Assembly (NCBI RefSeq): GCF_004010955.1
Contig: NZ_CP025227.1
Span: forward strand, 2,480,001 to 2,544,000
Source of the DNA: Actinomyces wuliandei
GTDB taxonomy: Bacteria; Actinomycetota; Actinomycetes; Actinomycetales; Actinomycetaceae
Direction of reading: 5' to 3'
Length of the DNA stretch: 64,000 bases
How positions within the stretch are numbered: position 1 is the stretch's first letter; every line of letters starts with the position of its first letter. The notes beneath the pieces were generated by a model, which saw only the letters and a program-made list of their open reading frames with translations, ran no database searches and was not told where the DNA came from. A program made the position numbers and the translations under genes. Shown here one piece after another: positions 34,344 to 43,479 of the stretch.

Positions 34344-34994
34344 TCAGACGGCCTCGGCCCGTTCCTGCTCAAGATCCTGTCCACCCCGGGCACCGCGCCG
34401 CCTCAGGGTCATGCGCGCGGAGTCGACGAGGAGGACAAAGCCAGCCCCCATCTGAATGCAGTCCTTGATCACCAGCCGCCCTCGCCCCGACAGGTAGGGG
34501 AAGCCGAGGTCGGAGTCCGCCAGGCCCTCAGCGGGAGCCGACACCCAGGTCTCCGGGGTGGTGACAATAAAGGACAGGGTGATGACGGAGAACCCGATGA
34601 CACCAAGCGCACCGAGCATCCCCAGCTCTGGCCGGACCCAGTGCGCCGCGACAAGCAGCCCGATGGCGACGATCGTGACACCAATAAAGACTGAGACCGG
34701 GTAAGTTGAGTTGGCCTCGTGCCAGGCACGGTTGGCCTCGTTGAGGACGCCCTCGGCATTCATGTGCGGCTTGTACCCCTCAGGGTCACCGATCATCCAC
34801 CGCATAAAGGGGGAGTTGGCGATAAAGGGAATGATGCCGTCAGCCTCGTACCTGAACCACTTCAGGCCACCGATCCACACGAAGACGATGACGACGCCGA
34901 CACGCAGCAGCGTCACGGACAGGCGCTCCAGGGAGGCGAATCGGCGCGCGGCCGAGTCGATGAGACTGGGACCAGCGGCAGTACTAGTGGTCAT
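34344..34994 (-). CDS. DUF417 (YkgB/RclC-like) membrane protein
   Basis: A 216-residue inner-membrane protein from ATG 34994. Hallmarks are LLRVGVVIVFVWIGGLKWFRYEADGIIPFIANSPFMRW, the conserved 'K-F-T-x-Y-E-A-x-x-I-x-P-x-x-x-x-S-P' block of the family, then VIGFSVITLSFIVTTPETW and the late GRGRLVIKDCIQMGAGFVLL block. There are about four membrane helices. RclC in E. coli helps survival of reactive chlorine, but the biochemical role is unknown. No RclA/RclB/RclR gene is adjacent. Confidence 0.9.
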   Translation of the reverse strand: MTTSTAAGPSLIDSAARRFASLERLSVTLLRVGVVIVFVWIGGLKWFRYEADGIIPFIANSPFMRWMIGDPEGYKPHMNAEGVLNEANRAWHEANSTYPVSVFIGVTIVAIGLLVAAHWVRPELGMLGALGVIGFSVITLSFIVTTPETWVSAPAEGLADSDLGFPYLSGRGRLVIKDCIQMGAGFVLLVDSARMTLRRRGARGGQDLEQERAEAV

Positions 34995-35476
34995 CAAGCA
35001 GCTCTTTCTGTCGTCGAAATGTCTCGCAAAAGACTCGGGATCACCCACAAGCACCCAAGCCCGTGAGCGCCCCCTCAATGCTAGGGTGGGCGACCATGTA
35101 ACGCTCACCTGGAACAGGTGGGGGCGGACACGGCGCAAACATTTTCCGGCCACCCTTGTTCGTTGGCACACATTTCCCGCTGTCACATCCGCAAAACATT
35201 CCTCGGAAACGCCCGGCATTAGGCGCAAAGAAGCACCCTCTGCACAAAAGTTCAGTCAGCCACCACGTCAGCGGAAACATGACCACACCAGCACTCTCCG
35301 CGCACCCTGGCCGAGATCCGCGCCCCGGCCGAGATCACCCTCTCACCGCTCGCGCGCTCCCCGCCCACCACGCAGGAGCCAGCAGCCACACGCCCCAACC
35401 AGTAGTAGCGTTGCGACCCGGGTCCCGGCACGACCGGGGCGCCGCCCAGGACCACCAACCTCCACAAGGAGCCCCC
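34995..35476. other. Divergent intergenic region, no gene seen
   Basis: 482 bp between the divergent DUF417 and DUF368 genes. The stretch 35130-35280 is relatively AT-rich for this genome and is the likely promoter zone for both. An in-frame extension of the DUF368 reading frame runs back through it (to 35156), but its composition is not protein-like. Confidence 0.5.
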
Positions 35477-36496
35477 GTGCCCAGCCATCCGCCCAGCCAC
35501 GCCGCGGCCCCCGCACCTCCTGCTGGCCCCGTCCCCCAGCGCCCGACCTCCCTGGTCGGCAACCTCCTGCGCGGAGCCCTCATCGGCACCGCAGAGACTG
35601 TCCCCGGAGTCTCCGGTGGGACCGTCGCCCTTGTCGTCGGCATCTACTCCGAGCTGATCGGCTCCGCCTCCAAACTGGTCTCCGCCCTGCGGGTCCTGGT
35701 GACCGGGCCGCAGCGCAGCGCACGCGCGCGGGCGCACCTGGCGGCGGTCAGCTGGCGGGTGCTGCTGCCGGTGGGCCTGGGAATGGTCGCAGCAGTGGTC
35801 CTGGTCGCCGGCCCGATGTCAGACGCCGTCGAGCAGCACCCGGAGCAGATGCGTGGGCTCTTCCTGGGTATGGTCCTGGCCTCGGTGGTCGTACCGGTAC
35901 GAATGGTCGTGCAGGCACCGGAGAGGTCCCCCCTGGCCGCAGGGTCCCCGGTACGCCGCTCACCGTGGCTGCGGCTGCTAGCGGGTGCCGCCGCAGCGGT
36001 GGTGACATGGCTGCTGGTCTCCATGAGCCCCGCCCAGGCCCAGCCCAGCCCACCGGTCATCGTCCTGGCAGCCGCTGTCGCCGTCTCGGCGCTGGTGCTT
36101 CCCGGGCTCTCCGGGTCCTTCCTGCTGCTCACCGTGGGCTTGTACCAGCCCACGCTGCGCGCCGTCGCAGACCGCGACCTGGGCTACCTGGCCCTGTTCG
36201 CCGTCGGCGCGGCCCTGGGGCTGGCCCTGGTGGTCAAGGTCCTCCAGTGGCTGCTCACCTACCACCAGACGATGACCCTGTCGGCACTGGCAGGCCTCAT
36301 GGTCGGCGGCACCAGGGCGCTGTGGCCGTGGCGTGACGAGGCCAACCACCTGCTGGCCCCCGGCGACGACGCCACGTCGGTGCTCCTCCTGGGGGCTGCC
36401 GGGTTCGCCGTGGTCACGCTGGTGGTCGTGGCCGACGGTCTCGTAGCCCGCCGCGCTGCGCGGGAGCAAGCGGCACGTCTGGCTGCAGGAGGCTGA
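35477..36496 (+). CDS. DUF368 domain membrane protein
   Basis: A polytopic membrane protein of 339 residues. GTG 35477 is chosen because AAGGAG ends 5 nt before it and the family's conserved start follows (LLRGALIGTAETVPGVSGGTVALVVGIYSELI). The duplicated family motif recurs as VLPGLSGSFLLLTVGLYQP. About eight to nine helices follow. DUF368 proteins (PopT) have been linked to undecaprenyl-phosphate recycling across the membrane, and that role is plausible here. In-frame ATG 35279 would add 66 low-complexity residues. Confidence 0.88.
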   Translation: MPSHPPSHAAAPAPPAGPVPQRPTSLVGNLLRGALIGTAETVPGVSGGTVALVVGIYSELIGSASKLVSALRVLVTGPQRSARARAHLAAVSWRVLLPVGLGMVAAVVLVAGPMSDAVEQHPEQMRGLFLGMVLASVVVPVRMVVQAPERSPLAAGSPVRRSPWLRLLAGAAAAVVTWLLVSMSPAQAQPSPPVIVLAAAVAVSALVLPGLSGSFLLLTVGLYQPTLRAVADRDLGYLALFAVGAALGLALVVKVLQWLLTYHQTMTLSALAGLMVGGTRALWPWRDEANHLLAPGDDATSVLLLGAAGFAVVTLVVVADGLVARRAAREQAARLAAGG

Positions 36497-36586
36497 GCCC
36501 TGGCGGCAGAGGACTCACACCTGCCAGCAGAAGGCCGAGGGGCACCATGAGCCATCACCACCACCGGCTTGGCTAGCATACCTGGC

Positions 36587-37441
36587 ATGCCACCCACGGA
36601 TGAGACTGCCGGGTCGTCGGATGCGGCCCACGAGGCAGCGCTCAGCGAGATCGAGCGCCGCTGGGGCACAGCCTGCGCGGCGCACGCCCGTTCCCGGGTG
36701 ACCGCCCTCCTGACTCTTGCCGAAGCTGCCGACAGGGCGCCCGACGCTAGCTCCCAGCGTGCGCTGCTTGAGGACGTGACCACCCAGCTGCGTGCCTTGG
36801 GCAGCCAGGAGCAGTACCACCCGCTCATGACGGACGACCAGGTCGTCTCCACCCTGGTTGACGCCATCCGGCTCGCCGTCTGGCTGGGCGTGCCTGAGAC
36901 CGGCCTGAGGCTCGCCGAGCCCGTCACGGTGCTCTCACGCATGCTGGGGCACGACCACCCCCACACCCTCACCGCCCGTTTCGCCCTGGCCAGCGCCTAC
37001 CGAGCCGCAGGGGACGTGCAGCAGGCGGTCACCCTGGGCGAGCAGGTGGTGGAGGGCACCGTGGCCCTGCTGGGGCCGGACCACCCTCGCACCCTCACCG
37101 CGCGCTCATCCCTGGCCAGCGCCTACCGGGCCGCAGGCCAGGTGGAGCAGGCGGTCCGGGTGCACAAGGAGCTGGCTGCCGACGCGGCCCGGGTGCTGGG
37201 AGCGGAGCACCCCGACGCGCTGTCCGCGCGCAACAACCTGGCCCAGGCCTATGAGTCGTGCGGCCACCGGCACCGGGCGCTCGCCCTGTATGACGACCTG
37301 GTCCATGACGCTGAACGAGCGCTGGGACCGCAGCACCCCTACCTGGCCGTCTTCGTCCGCAACCGGGAGCGTGCCAGGAACCGTGGCAGCAGGGAGGACG
37401 GAGACAAGGAGACGAGCACAGAAGTGGGTAGAGACGCCTAG
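36587..37441 (+). CDS. Tetratricopeptide (TPR_10/kinesin-light-chain-like) protein
   Basis: A 284-residue protein with three clear consecutive TPR_10-type repeats of 42 residues: LGHDHPHTLTARFALASAYR, LGPDHPRTLTARSSLASAYR and LGAEHPDALSARNNLAQAYE, ending in a fourth partial unit (LGPQHPYLAVFVRNRERA). No enzymatic or NB-ARC domain is joined to it. Such repeats act as protein-interaction scaffolds. The stop codon TAG at 37439-37441 interlocks with the stop of the convergent phosphotransferase pseudogene (TAG on the other strand at 37438-37440), which suggests a deletion joined the two genes here. Confidence 0.85.
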   Translation: MPPTDETAGSSDAAHEAALSEIERRWGTACAAHARSRVTALLTLAEAADRAPDASSQRALLEDVTTQLRALGSQEQYHPLMTDDQVVSTLVDAIRLAVWLGVPETGLRLAEPVTVLSRMLGHDHPHTLTARFALASAYRAAGDVQQAVTLGEQVVEGTVALLGPDHPRTLTARSSLASAYRAAGQVEQAVRVHKELAADAARVLGAEHPDALSARNNLAQAYESCGHRHRALALYDDLVHDAERALGPQHPYLAVFVRNRERARNRGSREDGDKETSTEVGRDA

Positions 37442-40107
37442 ATGGCGGCGTGGGAGAGCCTTCCGCCGCTCTTGGCAACCACTGCGGCAGCGCGAGCGAA
37501 CAACGGGGTCCACGCCGGGTCGGTGGTCTGGCACACCAGGACGTCGCCGGGTCGCAGGCGTGCGAACTCCGCTGGCCCGGTGACCACCCGGGCTGTGCCT
37601 GTGGCTGTCCCGGGGCTGGCGGCCACGCCGACCAGCGCGGTACCCGCCTCGCCCGTCCCCTCCAGGACCGCGCCCCGGCGACCGTCCGGTTCTCCTCGCT
37701 GCTGCTGCCAGGCCGCCTCCGCCCGGGGACGGGCCCGTACCCGGGCACGCACGAGCCGCTTGATGTCAGCATCTCCCCCGTGCAGCCAGGCCTCCAGCTC
37801 CTCCAGCCTCAGGTAGGCCACCTGCCGGGCGTCCTCGACCAGACCCGCCTCCCTGGGCCGCCGCCCCACCTCCAGGGCCAGCCCGCGCGCCGCCGCGCCC
37901 AACTGCTCAAACTCGACGACAGAGGCCTCCCGCATGACGTGCCCGGCGCGGTAGTCGGCCACGAGCCGGGTGAGGCTCTTCCGCAGGGGGCGGGGAAGAC
38001 GGTCACCCACCTGGGCCACAAGGCGGGCGTGGGCCGCCGTCTGGCCTCCACCAGAGCCCTCCTGGGAGCCAGGCTGGGAGCCATGAGAGGCCCCCTGGCA
38101 CCCGCCTGGCTCCGGCTTAGCGGCAGGCGGGTGCCAGGGGCTGTTGCGGCCCGGCCCCCACCCTCATCGCCAGGACGGACAGGAAGGCTGGCAGGTCCTC
38201 GCTCCAGCTGGTGGAGGAGAACAGCTGGTACATGGCAGTGGTCCGGCTACCGTGCTCGGCCAGGAAAGCCTCGACCTCCCGCCACCACCGGGGGCAGGCC
38301 TGGCGCACCGCCTCGACGTCCACCGTCGCACCCGCACCATCATCCGCAGTCTCCTGGGCGAGCAGCCTCCGCACTGGCTCAGGTGCTGAGGCGGCCAGTC
38401 GGGACAGGTCGCGGTCAATGACGACAGTGGCGTAGTCCAGGTCCCCCAGCAGGTCGAGCTGGGTGTACCTGGTCCGCGCCAGACGCAGCAGCACATCCAG
38501 CCAGGCTCCCCGCAGCAGGTGGGCACCCAGGTAGCGGGTAAACCGGGACCGCTCCATCACCTCAGCCTCGCTGACCACTCCCGCCAGCGCCTCCCCCAGC
38601 GCCTCGTTGGACATCCGTGTCCTGGGCAACGCCTCCATCCGCGTGGCGACAGCGAGGGCACGCGCCCCCTCACGGCGTTCCCACAGGCTCGGGTCGGGCC
38701 AGCGGGTCGAGGCGAGACGCAGCACGCCCAGCGGCAGGCCCCACAGGGTGGCCCTCGGGTACCCCAGACGGACCACGCCATCGTCGTCCACGCTGGCCAG
38801 ACCACCGTCAGGGGGGCTGCCGTGGATACGGACACCGCCTGCTGCGGCAGCGGCCCGCAGGCTGCGCCAGGCGATCTCCACGACCGTGACGTCAAGGGGG
38901 TAGGGGGCCGGGAAGTGCTCCATGATGTCGGCACGCAGGAACTGGCTGAGGCGGCCCGGACGCCGCGCTGGAGGCAGGCTCACCCAGTCTCTCAGGCTGC
39001 GGTGCCCCGTCTGCGTCCGGGCTGCTGCTGCGGCTGAGCCTGCTGGCTGCGCTGGGACAGCAGACCCCGCTGCGTCCAGCGTCGTGATGGGCCGGGCCTG
39101 CAGCAGCCACAGGCGCCCAGCCGCCACCGCCCACTCAATGTCGACGGGGTGGCCCTCGTAGGCCTCCACGCAACGGGCCAGCACGGCAACCTGTCGCGCC
39201 TGAGAACCGGTGAGCGAGAGCCGCCGACGCTCGCGGGCGGTCGTGGCCCGGCTGCGGGTGGCGCCTGCGGGAGCCAGGTCGGTGCGGCTGCGCTTGTCGC
39301 CCAGCCTGCGAGAGACCACGGTGCCGCTCGCACCCGGACCTGCCAACCGCCACCACCCACCGGCCCGGCCCCACCAGTCGAGGCCTCGCGCCCACGGCAG
39401 GCTCCTGCCCCGGCGGCGGCCGTGCTCACGGCGTGGCACACCACCCTGGACCCGGGAAGGCTCCCGGTCGGGCACCACGAAGGTGTCAGGGGTGACCGCC
39501 CCGGAGACCACGCTCTCACCCAGCCCCCAGGAGGACTCAATGACCACCACCCCGCGCTGGCCGGTGACCGGGTCGGCGGTGAAAGCCACTCCGGCGGCCT
39601 CAGCGGGCACCATCTGCTGAACGACGACGGCCAGGGCCACCCCCTCGTGGGCAAAGCCCTGCTCGTGCCGGTAGGCGATGGCCCGGTCGCTCCACAGAGA
39701 GGCCCAGCAGCGCCGGAGCGCGGCCAGCACGTCCTGGGCCCCACCACTCCCAGCACAGTCTCCTGCTGCCCGGCGAAGGACGCGTCCGGCAGGTCCTCCG
39801 CCGTCGCCGAGGAGCGCACCGCCAGCGGGCCGTCCAGCCGCTCGACGGCGGAGACCACCTGCTCCTCCAGGCCCGGGGGCAGCGGCGCCTGGGCCACCAC
39901 CTGCCTCAACCGGTCGTGCTCGCCTGCGGCCAGCAAGGGGAGCACCCGCTGGTGCAGCGGCTCGACAGTGGCACGGTAGGCCTGCGTGGTCACGCAGAAC
40001 CCCGGGGGAACCGGCAGGCCCGCGTGGACCATCTCTGCCAGGCTGGCGCCCTTCCCGCCGACGAGCCCGACGTCGTCAGCACCTACCTGCTCCAGCCACC
40101 TGATCAT
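37438..40107 (-). pseudogene. PEP/pyruvate-binding phosphotransferase (rifampin phosphotransferase/PEP synthase-like), frameshifted and truncated
   Basis: ATG 40107 begins a PPDK-N type ATP-grasp domain: VGLVGGKGASLAEMVHAGLPVPPGFCVTT and AVRSSATAEDLPDASFAGQQ. A one-base loss near 39738-39743 (run of C) shifts the frame; the text resumes as VLAALRRCWASLWSDRAIAY, FTADPVTGQRGVVVIESSWGLGE and EWAVAAGRLWLLQARPIT. A substrate-domain-like middle follows (FLRADIMEHFPAPYPLDVTV). A second shift near 38110-38160 restores the original frame. The swivelling domain then ends abruptly at KSGGRLSHAAI-stop, keeping the catalytic His but lacking the last 30-40 residues of the family. Start overlaps the MFS stop (ATGA). 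Confidence 0.85.
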
Positions 40108-41232
40108 GATCGCTCCTCTCGTCCCAGACTCATCACCGGCCCTGCGGCAGCGGCGGCGCGCATCGTGACAAGGATCCCCAGCAACGCCGTTCCCGTGCTC
40201 AGCCCCGCCCCCAGCCACAGGACCCCGGCTGCGGCACCGACGTTGCGGCCGAGCTGGACCACGCTCGAGGCCTGGGCCAGCTGGTCCTGAGCGACGGCGT
40301 CCTGGGCGTCAAGAAGCAGCAGCGGAAAGGCGGCACCCGCTCCCAGTGCCGCAGCGGCCAGGCCGATGACAGCCAGCACCAGGCTGGGGCCGGCCACCGC
40401 AGGCAGACCGACCATCATGAGCAGCCAGCAGGTGGGACGTGTCCAGCCGTGCACCGCCAGCCGCCCTGCGGCAGCGGTCCCCACTCCCGCGCTGGCAAGC
40501 ATGGGCACGAGCAGCCCGCCGGAGGAGGTGGCGTCCAGACTGTGGAGGCTGCGCAGGACGAGCGGGGCGTAGGTCAGTGAGCCCAGAGTGACAGCACCCA
40601 CCAGGACGGAGAGCACAGCACAGCGGCCCAGGGTGCCGCCCGTCCACAGCCGGACCTGCGCACGTGGACTGGGGCGCCACCACCCCGCCACCGGTTCCAC
40701 GCCGGGAAGACGACGGGGCAGGGGCAGTGACAGCAGGGACAACGGCAGGGCGGTGACGACACCCAGCCTCCAGCCAGGCCCGTCAGTCAGCCACCCAGCC
40801 GACGAGGTTGGCGACCACCTGGACCACTCCGACGTGCGACAGCGCCCGGCCCCGGCCCGCCCCGTCGAGCAGCAGTCCGAGCGCGGCCAGCCCTGCTGGC
40901 ACGATGGCACCGGCGCCCAGGCCCTGGACCACGCGGGCCAGCAGCAGGACGGGCATGCTGGGAGCCAGGGCGAGCCCCAGCGTGCCCGCGCAGAAGCAGA
41001 GGTGGCCAGCGGCGAGGACGGGTCGTGGTCCCAGGCGGTCTGCGTACTGGGGGAAGAGCGGCAGGGCCAGCACGGAGGACAGGAGGTAGCTGCCTGTTAC
41101 GAGCCCGTACAGCCCGGTGGTGGACAGCTCTGAGACGGCTCGCGGAGTGGCGTTGGCCAGGAGGGTCTGCATGAGGGCGGAGGCCCCTGCGCCTGAGGCG
41201 ACACAGATGAGGACGGCTCCCTCCTGGCTCAC
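40104..41232 (-). pseudogene. MFS drug-efflux-like transporter, frameshifted
   Basis: The first part (41232 down to about 40795) encodes helices 1-5 with the MFS motif A region PLFPQYADRLGPRPVLAAGH and the helix-4/5 segment LLLARVVQGLGAGAIVPAGLAAL, as in DHA1/DHA2 drug exporters. Near 40795 the frame changes from VGWVAD-stop to GWLTDGPGWRLGVVTALPL, which continues to the end of the transporter (LAQASSVVQLGRNVGAAAGV). A one-base insertion explains it. It overlaps the TetR gene before it and the phosphotransferase after it by 4 bp each. Confidence 0.85.
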
Positions 41233-42005
41233 TTCATACCCCGCAGGACAAGGTCCAGCATGGTCTGGACCCGCTCGCCCAGGGGGCGCTCGTCCGGGGC
41301 GGCCCGCAGGGTGGAGCGGTCGTCCTCGGCGTCGCGGACCGCCCGGGCAGCCGGACCGCGCCGCGTCTCCTGAGCGTCCCGGTCCGCTGCCCGGTGCTCC
41401 TGGTCCGCTGCCCGGTGCTCCTGGTCCGCTGCCCGGTGCTCCTGGTCCGCTGCCCGGTGCTCCTGGTCCGCTGCCCGGTGCTCCTGCTGTGGCTCCAGGC
41501 TGGCGGCCCAGGTCAGCACGCTCATGTAGTAGCCGGTCTGCACCAGCTGGGCGGCGTCATCGACGGGAAGGTCGGCACGCAGCTGGCCCGCCGCCACGCC
41601 GTCAGCCAGGATCCGTGCGAGCACCTGGTGGAAGCGCTGCTGGCTGGGCGAGGCCAGGTCGAGGGAGGCGCTGAAGGAGCGTGAGCCGACCATCTGCCGC
41701 GCGGGCTCGGGATGGTCCTCCAACCAGGCCGTGGCCGCACCCAGCAGGCGGGCCAGCCGCTCCTGGGCGGTGCCACTCTCCTGCGCGGCCGCCTCCATGA
41801 CCTCGGTGACCTGCTCACCCAGGTAGCGGAAGACGTCCCGCTTGGAGGGGAAGTGGGTGAAGAAGGTGCCCTTGCCGATGTCGGCGGCCTCGGTGATGTC
41901 AGCGACGGTGACCCGGTCAAAGCCCCGCTCAGCGAAGAGCCTCATGGCCTCGGTGAAGATGCGCTCCCGGGTCCGCGCCCGTCGTCGCACCACACGATCA
42001 CTCAT
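41229..42005 (-). CDS. TetR family transcriptional regulator with internal tandem repeat
   Basis: A 258-residue repressor. The N-terminal HTH is typical: TRERIFTEAMRLFAERGFDRVTVADITEAADIGKGTFFTHFPSKRDVF. The ligand domain (about 60-170) is followed by five tandem copies of EHRAADQ and an Arg/Asp/Pro-rich linker before a last helix (LGERVQTMLDLVLRGM). The repeat splits what is normally a continuous C-terminal helical region. It overlaps the MFS gene (ATGA), so it is likely the local repressor of the efflux/phosphotransferase operon. Confidence 0.92.
   Translation of the reverse strand: MSDRVVRRRARTRERIFTEAMRLFAERGFDRVTVADITEAADIGKGTFFTHFPSKRDVFRYLGEQVTEVMEAAAQESGTAQERLARLLGAATAWLEDHPEPARQMVGSRSFSASLDLASPSQQRFHQVLARILADGVAAGQLRADLPVDDAAQLVQTGYYMSVLTWAASLEPQQEHRAADQEHRAADQEHRAADQEHRAADQEHRAADRDAQETRRGPAARAVRDAEDDRSTLRAAPDERPLGERVQTMLDLVLRGMK
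41381..41485 (-). repeat. 21-bp tandem repeat, 5 copies, in the TetR gene
   Basis: Five in-frame 21-bp units (seven codons, EHRAADQ) fill exactly 105 bp. The units are identical at DNA level, with the seventh residue Arg only after the last copy. The repeat is a likely site of slippage that would change linker length by multiples of seven residues without a frameshift. Confidence 0.95.
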
Positions 42006-42173
42006 GCGGCGAGACTAGCCTGAGAATTTGACCGTGGTCAATTTCTGACCATGGTCACACACTGCTGCGGGGCGCGGCGACAGCCCTACCCTCGAGCGCG
42101 CCCGCACACCGACCGGCGGGCGACCCCATCCACCCCGACCCACGCCACCAAGACGTCATCTCCACCGCAGCCA

Positions 42174-42210
42174 CTGACGACAACGCCCCGCTATGATATA
42201 ATCACTCATA
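42174..42210 (+). promoter_or_regulatory. Promoter and operator of vapBC
   Basis: A perfect -10 TATAAT (42197-42202) lies 17 bp after a -35 like CTGACG (42174-42179). An inverted repeat TATGA-N9-TCATA (42192-42196, 42206-42210) straddles the -10, as expected for autorepression by the VapB/VapC complex. GAAGGAG (42235-42241) is the ribosome binding site for vapB. Confidence 0.65.
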
Positions 42211-42249
42211 TATAAGCGAGGATAGACTAGCGACCGAAGGAGAACCGCC

Positions 42250-42471
42250 GTGGCAGTGACCAGCGTTGACCTCGACCCGCAGCTTATCGAGCGCGCCCGC
42301 ACACTGACCGGCGAGCGGTCCAACCGCGCCGTCCTCGACCTGGCACTGCGGCGGCTCATCGCCTCCAAGCAGAAAGGCGCGATGATCGACGGCATCGCGG
42401 AGCTCCACGACCTGCCCGAGGGCCTGGACTCCCCAGTGGTGCGTCCCGGCACGTCCCACGACCAACCGTGA
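42250..42471 (+). CDS. VapB-family antitoxin
   Basis: A 73-residue protein starting at GTG 42250. The N-terminal half TSVDLDPQLIERARTLTGERSNRAVLDLALRRLI matches the VapB ribbon-helix-helix type (DUF2191/VapB_antitoxin), which binds DNA as a dimer. The C-terminal half (DGIAELHDLPEGLDSP) should wrap around the toxin. It overlaps the toxin gene by 4 bp. Confidence 0.9.
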   Translation: MAVTSVDLDPQLIERARTLTGERSNRAVLDLALRRLIASKQKGAMIDGIAELHDLPEGLDSPVVRPGTSHDQP

Positions 42472-42881
42472 CCGACTACCTGGTTGACAACTCGATCTGG
42501 GCACGGCTGGCGACTGGCGACCCAGGCGTCAGCACCAGGCTGCGCCGCATTGAGCGGACTCCTTCTGACCTTCTCGTCACCTGCCCTCCGCAGGTGCTCG
42601 AGTTCTGCCACAGCGCTCGGACCCCTCAGGAGCACACCCGCTACCGCGAGCTCATCTCTCTAGGCTTCCCCCTGGAGCGCGCGCCAGACGAGTCGCTGGC
42701 GCTCGACATCCAGGGCGCGCTGTGGAACTCAGGCCTGGTCCGTTGCGCTGGCACGCTCGACATCCTCATCGCCGCCTACGCCATCGTCAACGACGCGACG
42801 GTCCTGACAGCCGACCACGACTTCGACTACATCGCCCAGGTCAGCGACCTGATGCACGAGTACGTCGCGCCAACAGCATGA
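42468..42881 (+). CDS. VapC-family PIN-domain RNase toxin
   Basis: A 137-residue toxin, GTG start overlapping the vapB stop. The PIN acidic residues are visible: DYLVDNSIWARL (first Asp), VLEFCHS (Glu), GTLDILIAAYAIVNDATVLTADHDFDYIA (third and fourth Asp). This is the only fully intact PIN toxin of three in the window. VapC toxins cleave tRNA or rRNA; the target here is unknown. Confidence 0.93.
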   Translation: MTDYLVDNSIWARLATGDPGVSTRLRRIERTPSDLLVTCPPQVLEFCHSARTPQEHTRYRELISLGFPLERAPDESLALDIQGALWNSGLVRCAGTLDILIAAYAIVNDATVLTADHDFDYIAQVSDLMHEYVAPTA

Positions 42882-42907
42882 GTCGATCCCACCGCACCCG
42901 CGCCCCG

Positions 42908-43194
42908 CTACTTCCAGCGGGTCGCGCAGGCCTCCAGGTGCTCGGCGTAGCGAGCCAGGTCGGCCTCAACCTGGGAGTTCTTGCGGCCGTCGAGGACCGC
43001 GAACTCCGGCAGCACGGTGTAGCCGTAGAACCGGTAGGTGGCAGTGACGTCAGCCAGGGCGCCAGCACAGTCTCCACCACGTCGTCCCCACGCACCTCGA
43101 AGAAGCGTCGCGCAACCTCCTGGAGGGAGGCGTTCAGCCCTCCCTCCGACCAACCTGGGTGGCTGTGGTGAGCATTGATCAGCAACGCCTTCAT
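42908..43194 (-). pseudogene. Remnant of an MdaB-like NAD(P)H:quinone oxidoreductase
   Basis: ATG 43194 starts MKALLINAHHSHPGWSEGGLNAS, the N-terminus of a flavodoxin-fold quinone reductase. After about 40 residues the middle of the enzyme is missing and the reading resumes in another frame with the family C-terminus (ALADVTATYRFYGYTVLPEF, then NSQVEADLARYAEHLEA). About 95 residues expected are used where the family has about 190. It is a decayed fragment. Confidence 0.75.
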
Positions 43195-43479
43195 TACCAC
43201 CCCTCTCTCTGACAGGTAGCCTGAACGGGGGACCGACGGTACCACGCGACCACACCTGAGGCTGTCAGTGCGCTTAGAGACCAAGGTGGCGGTCCGCGCA
43301 GGAAGCCGACGGGTCGGCAGCCCCGCCGACGCCCCATACCACCCCCTTGCAATCCGGAGACCACCTCCGTATGATGCCTGGTGCCGGAACAAACATGGGG
43401 TCGGCTCGTGCGGACCCAGCGTGACACGTCGTCACCTGAAGACCTAGGACCACCTTCACGGCAGCAGACAGGAGCAGAC

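Noticed and set aside
35156..35476. N-terminal extension of the DUF368 protein to a start at 35156 or 35279
   Set aside because: A good ribosome binding site and the conserved family start support GTG 35477. The extension is low-complexity.
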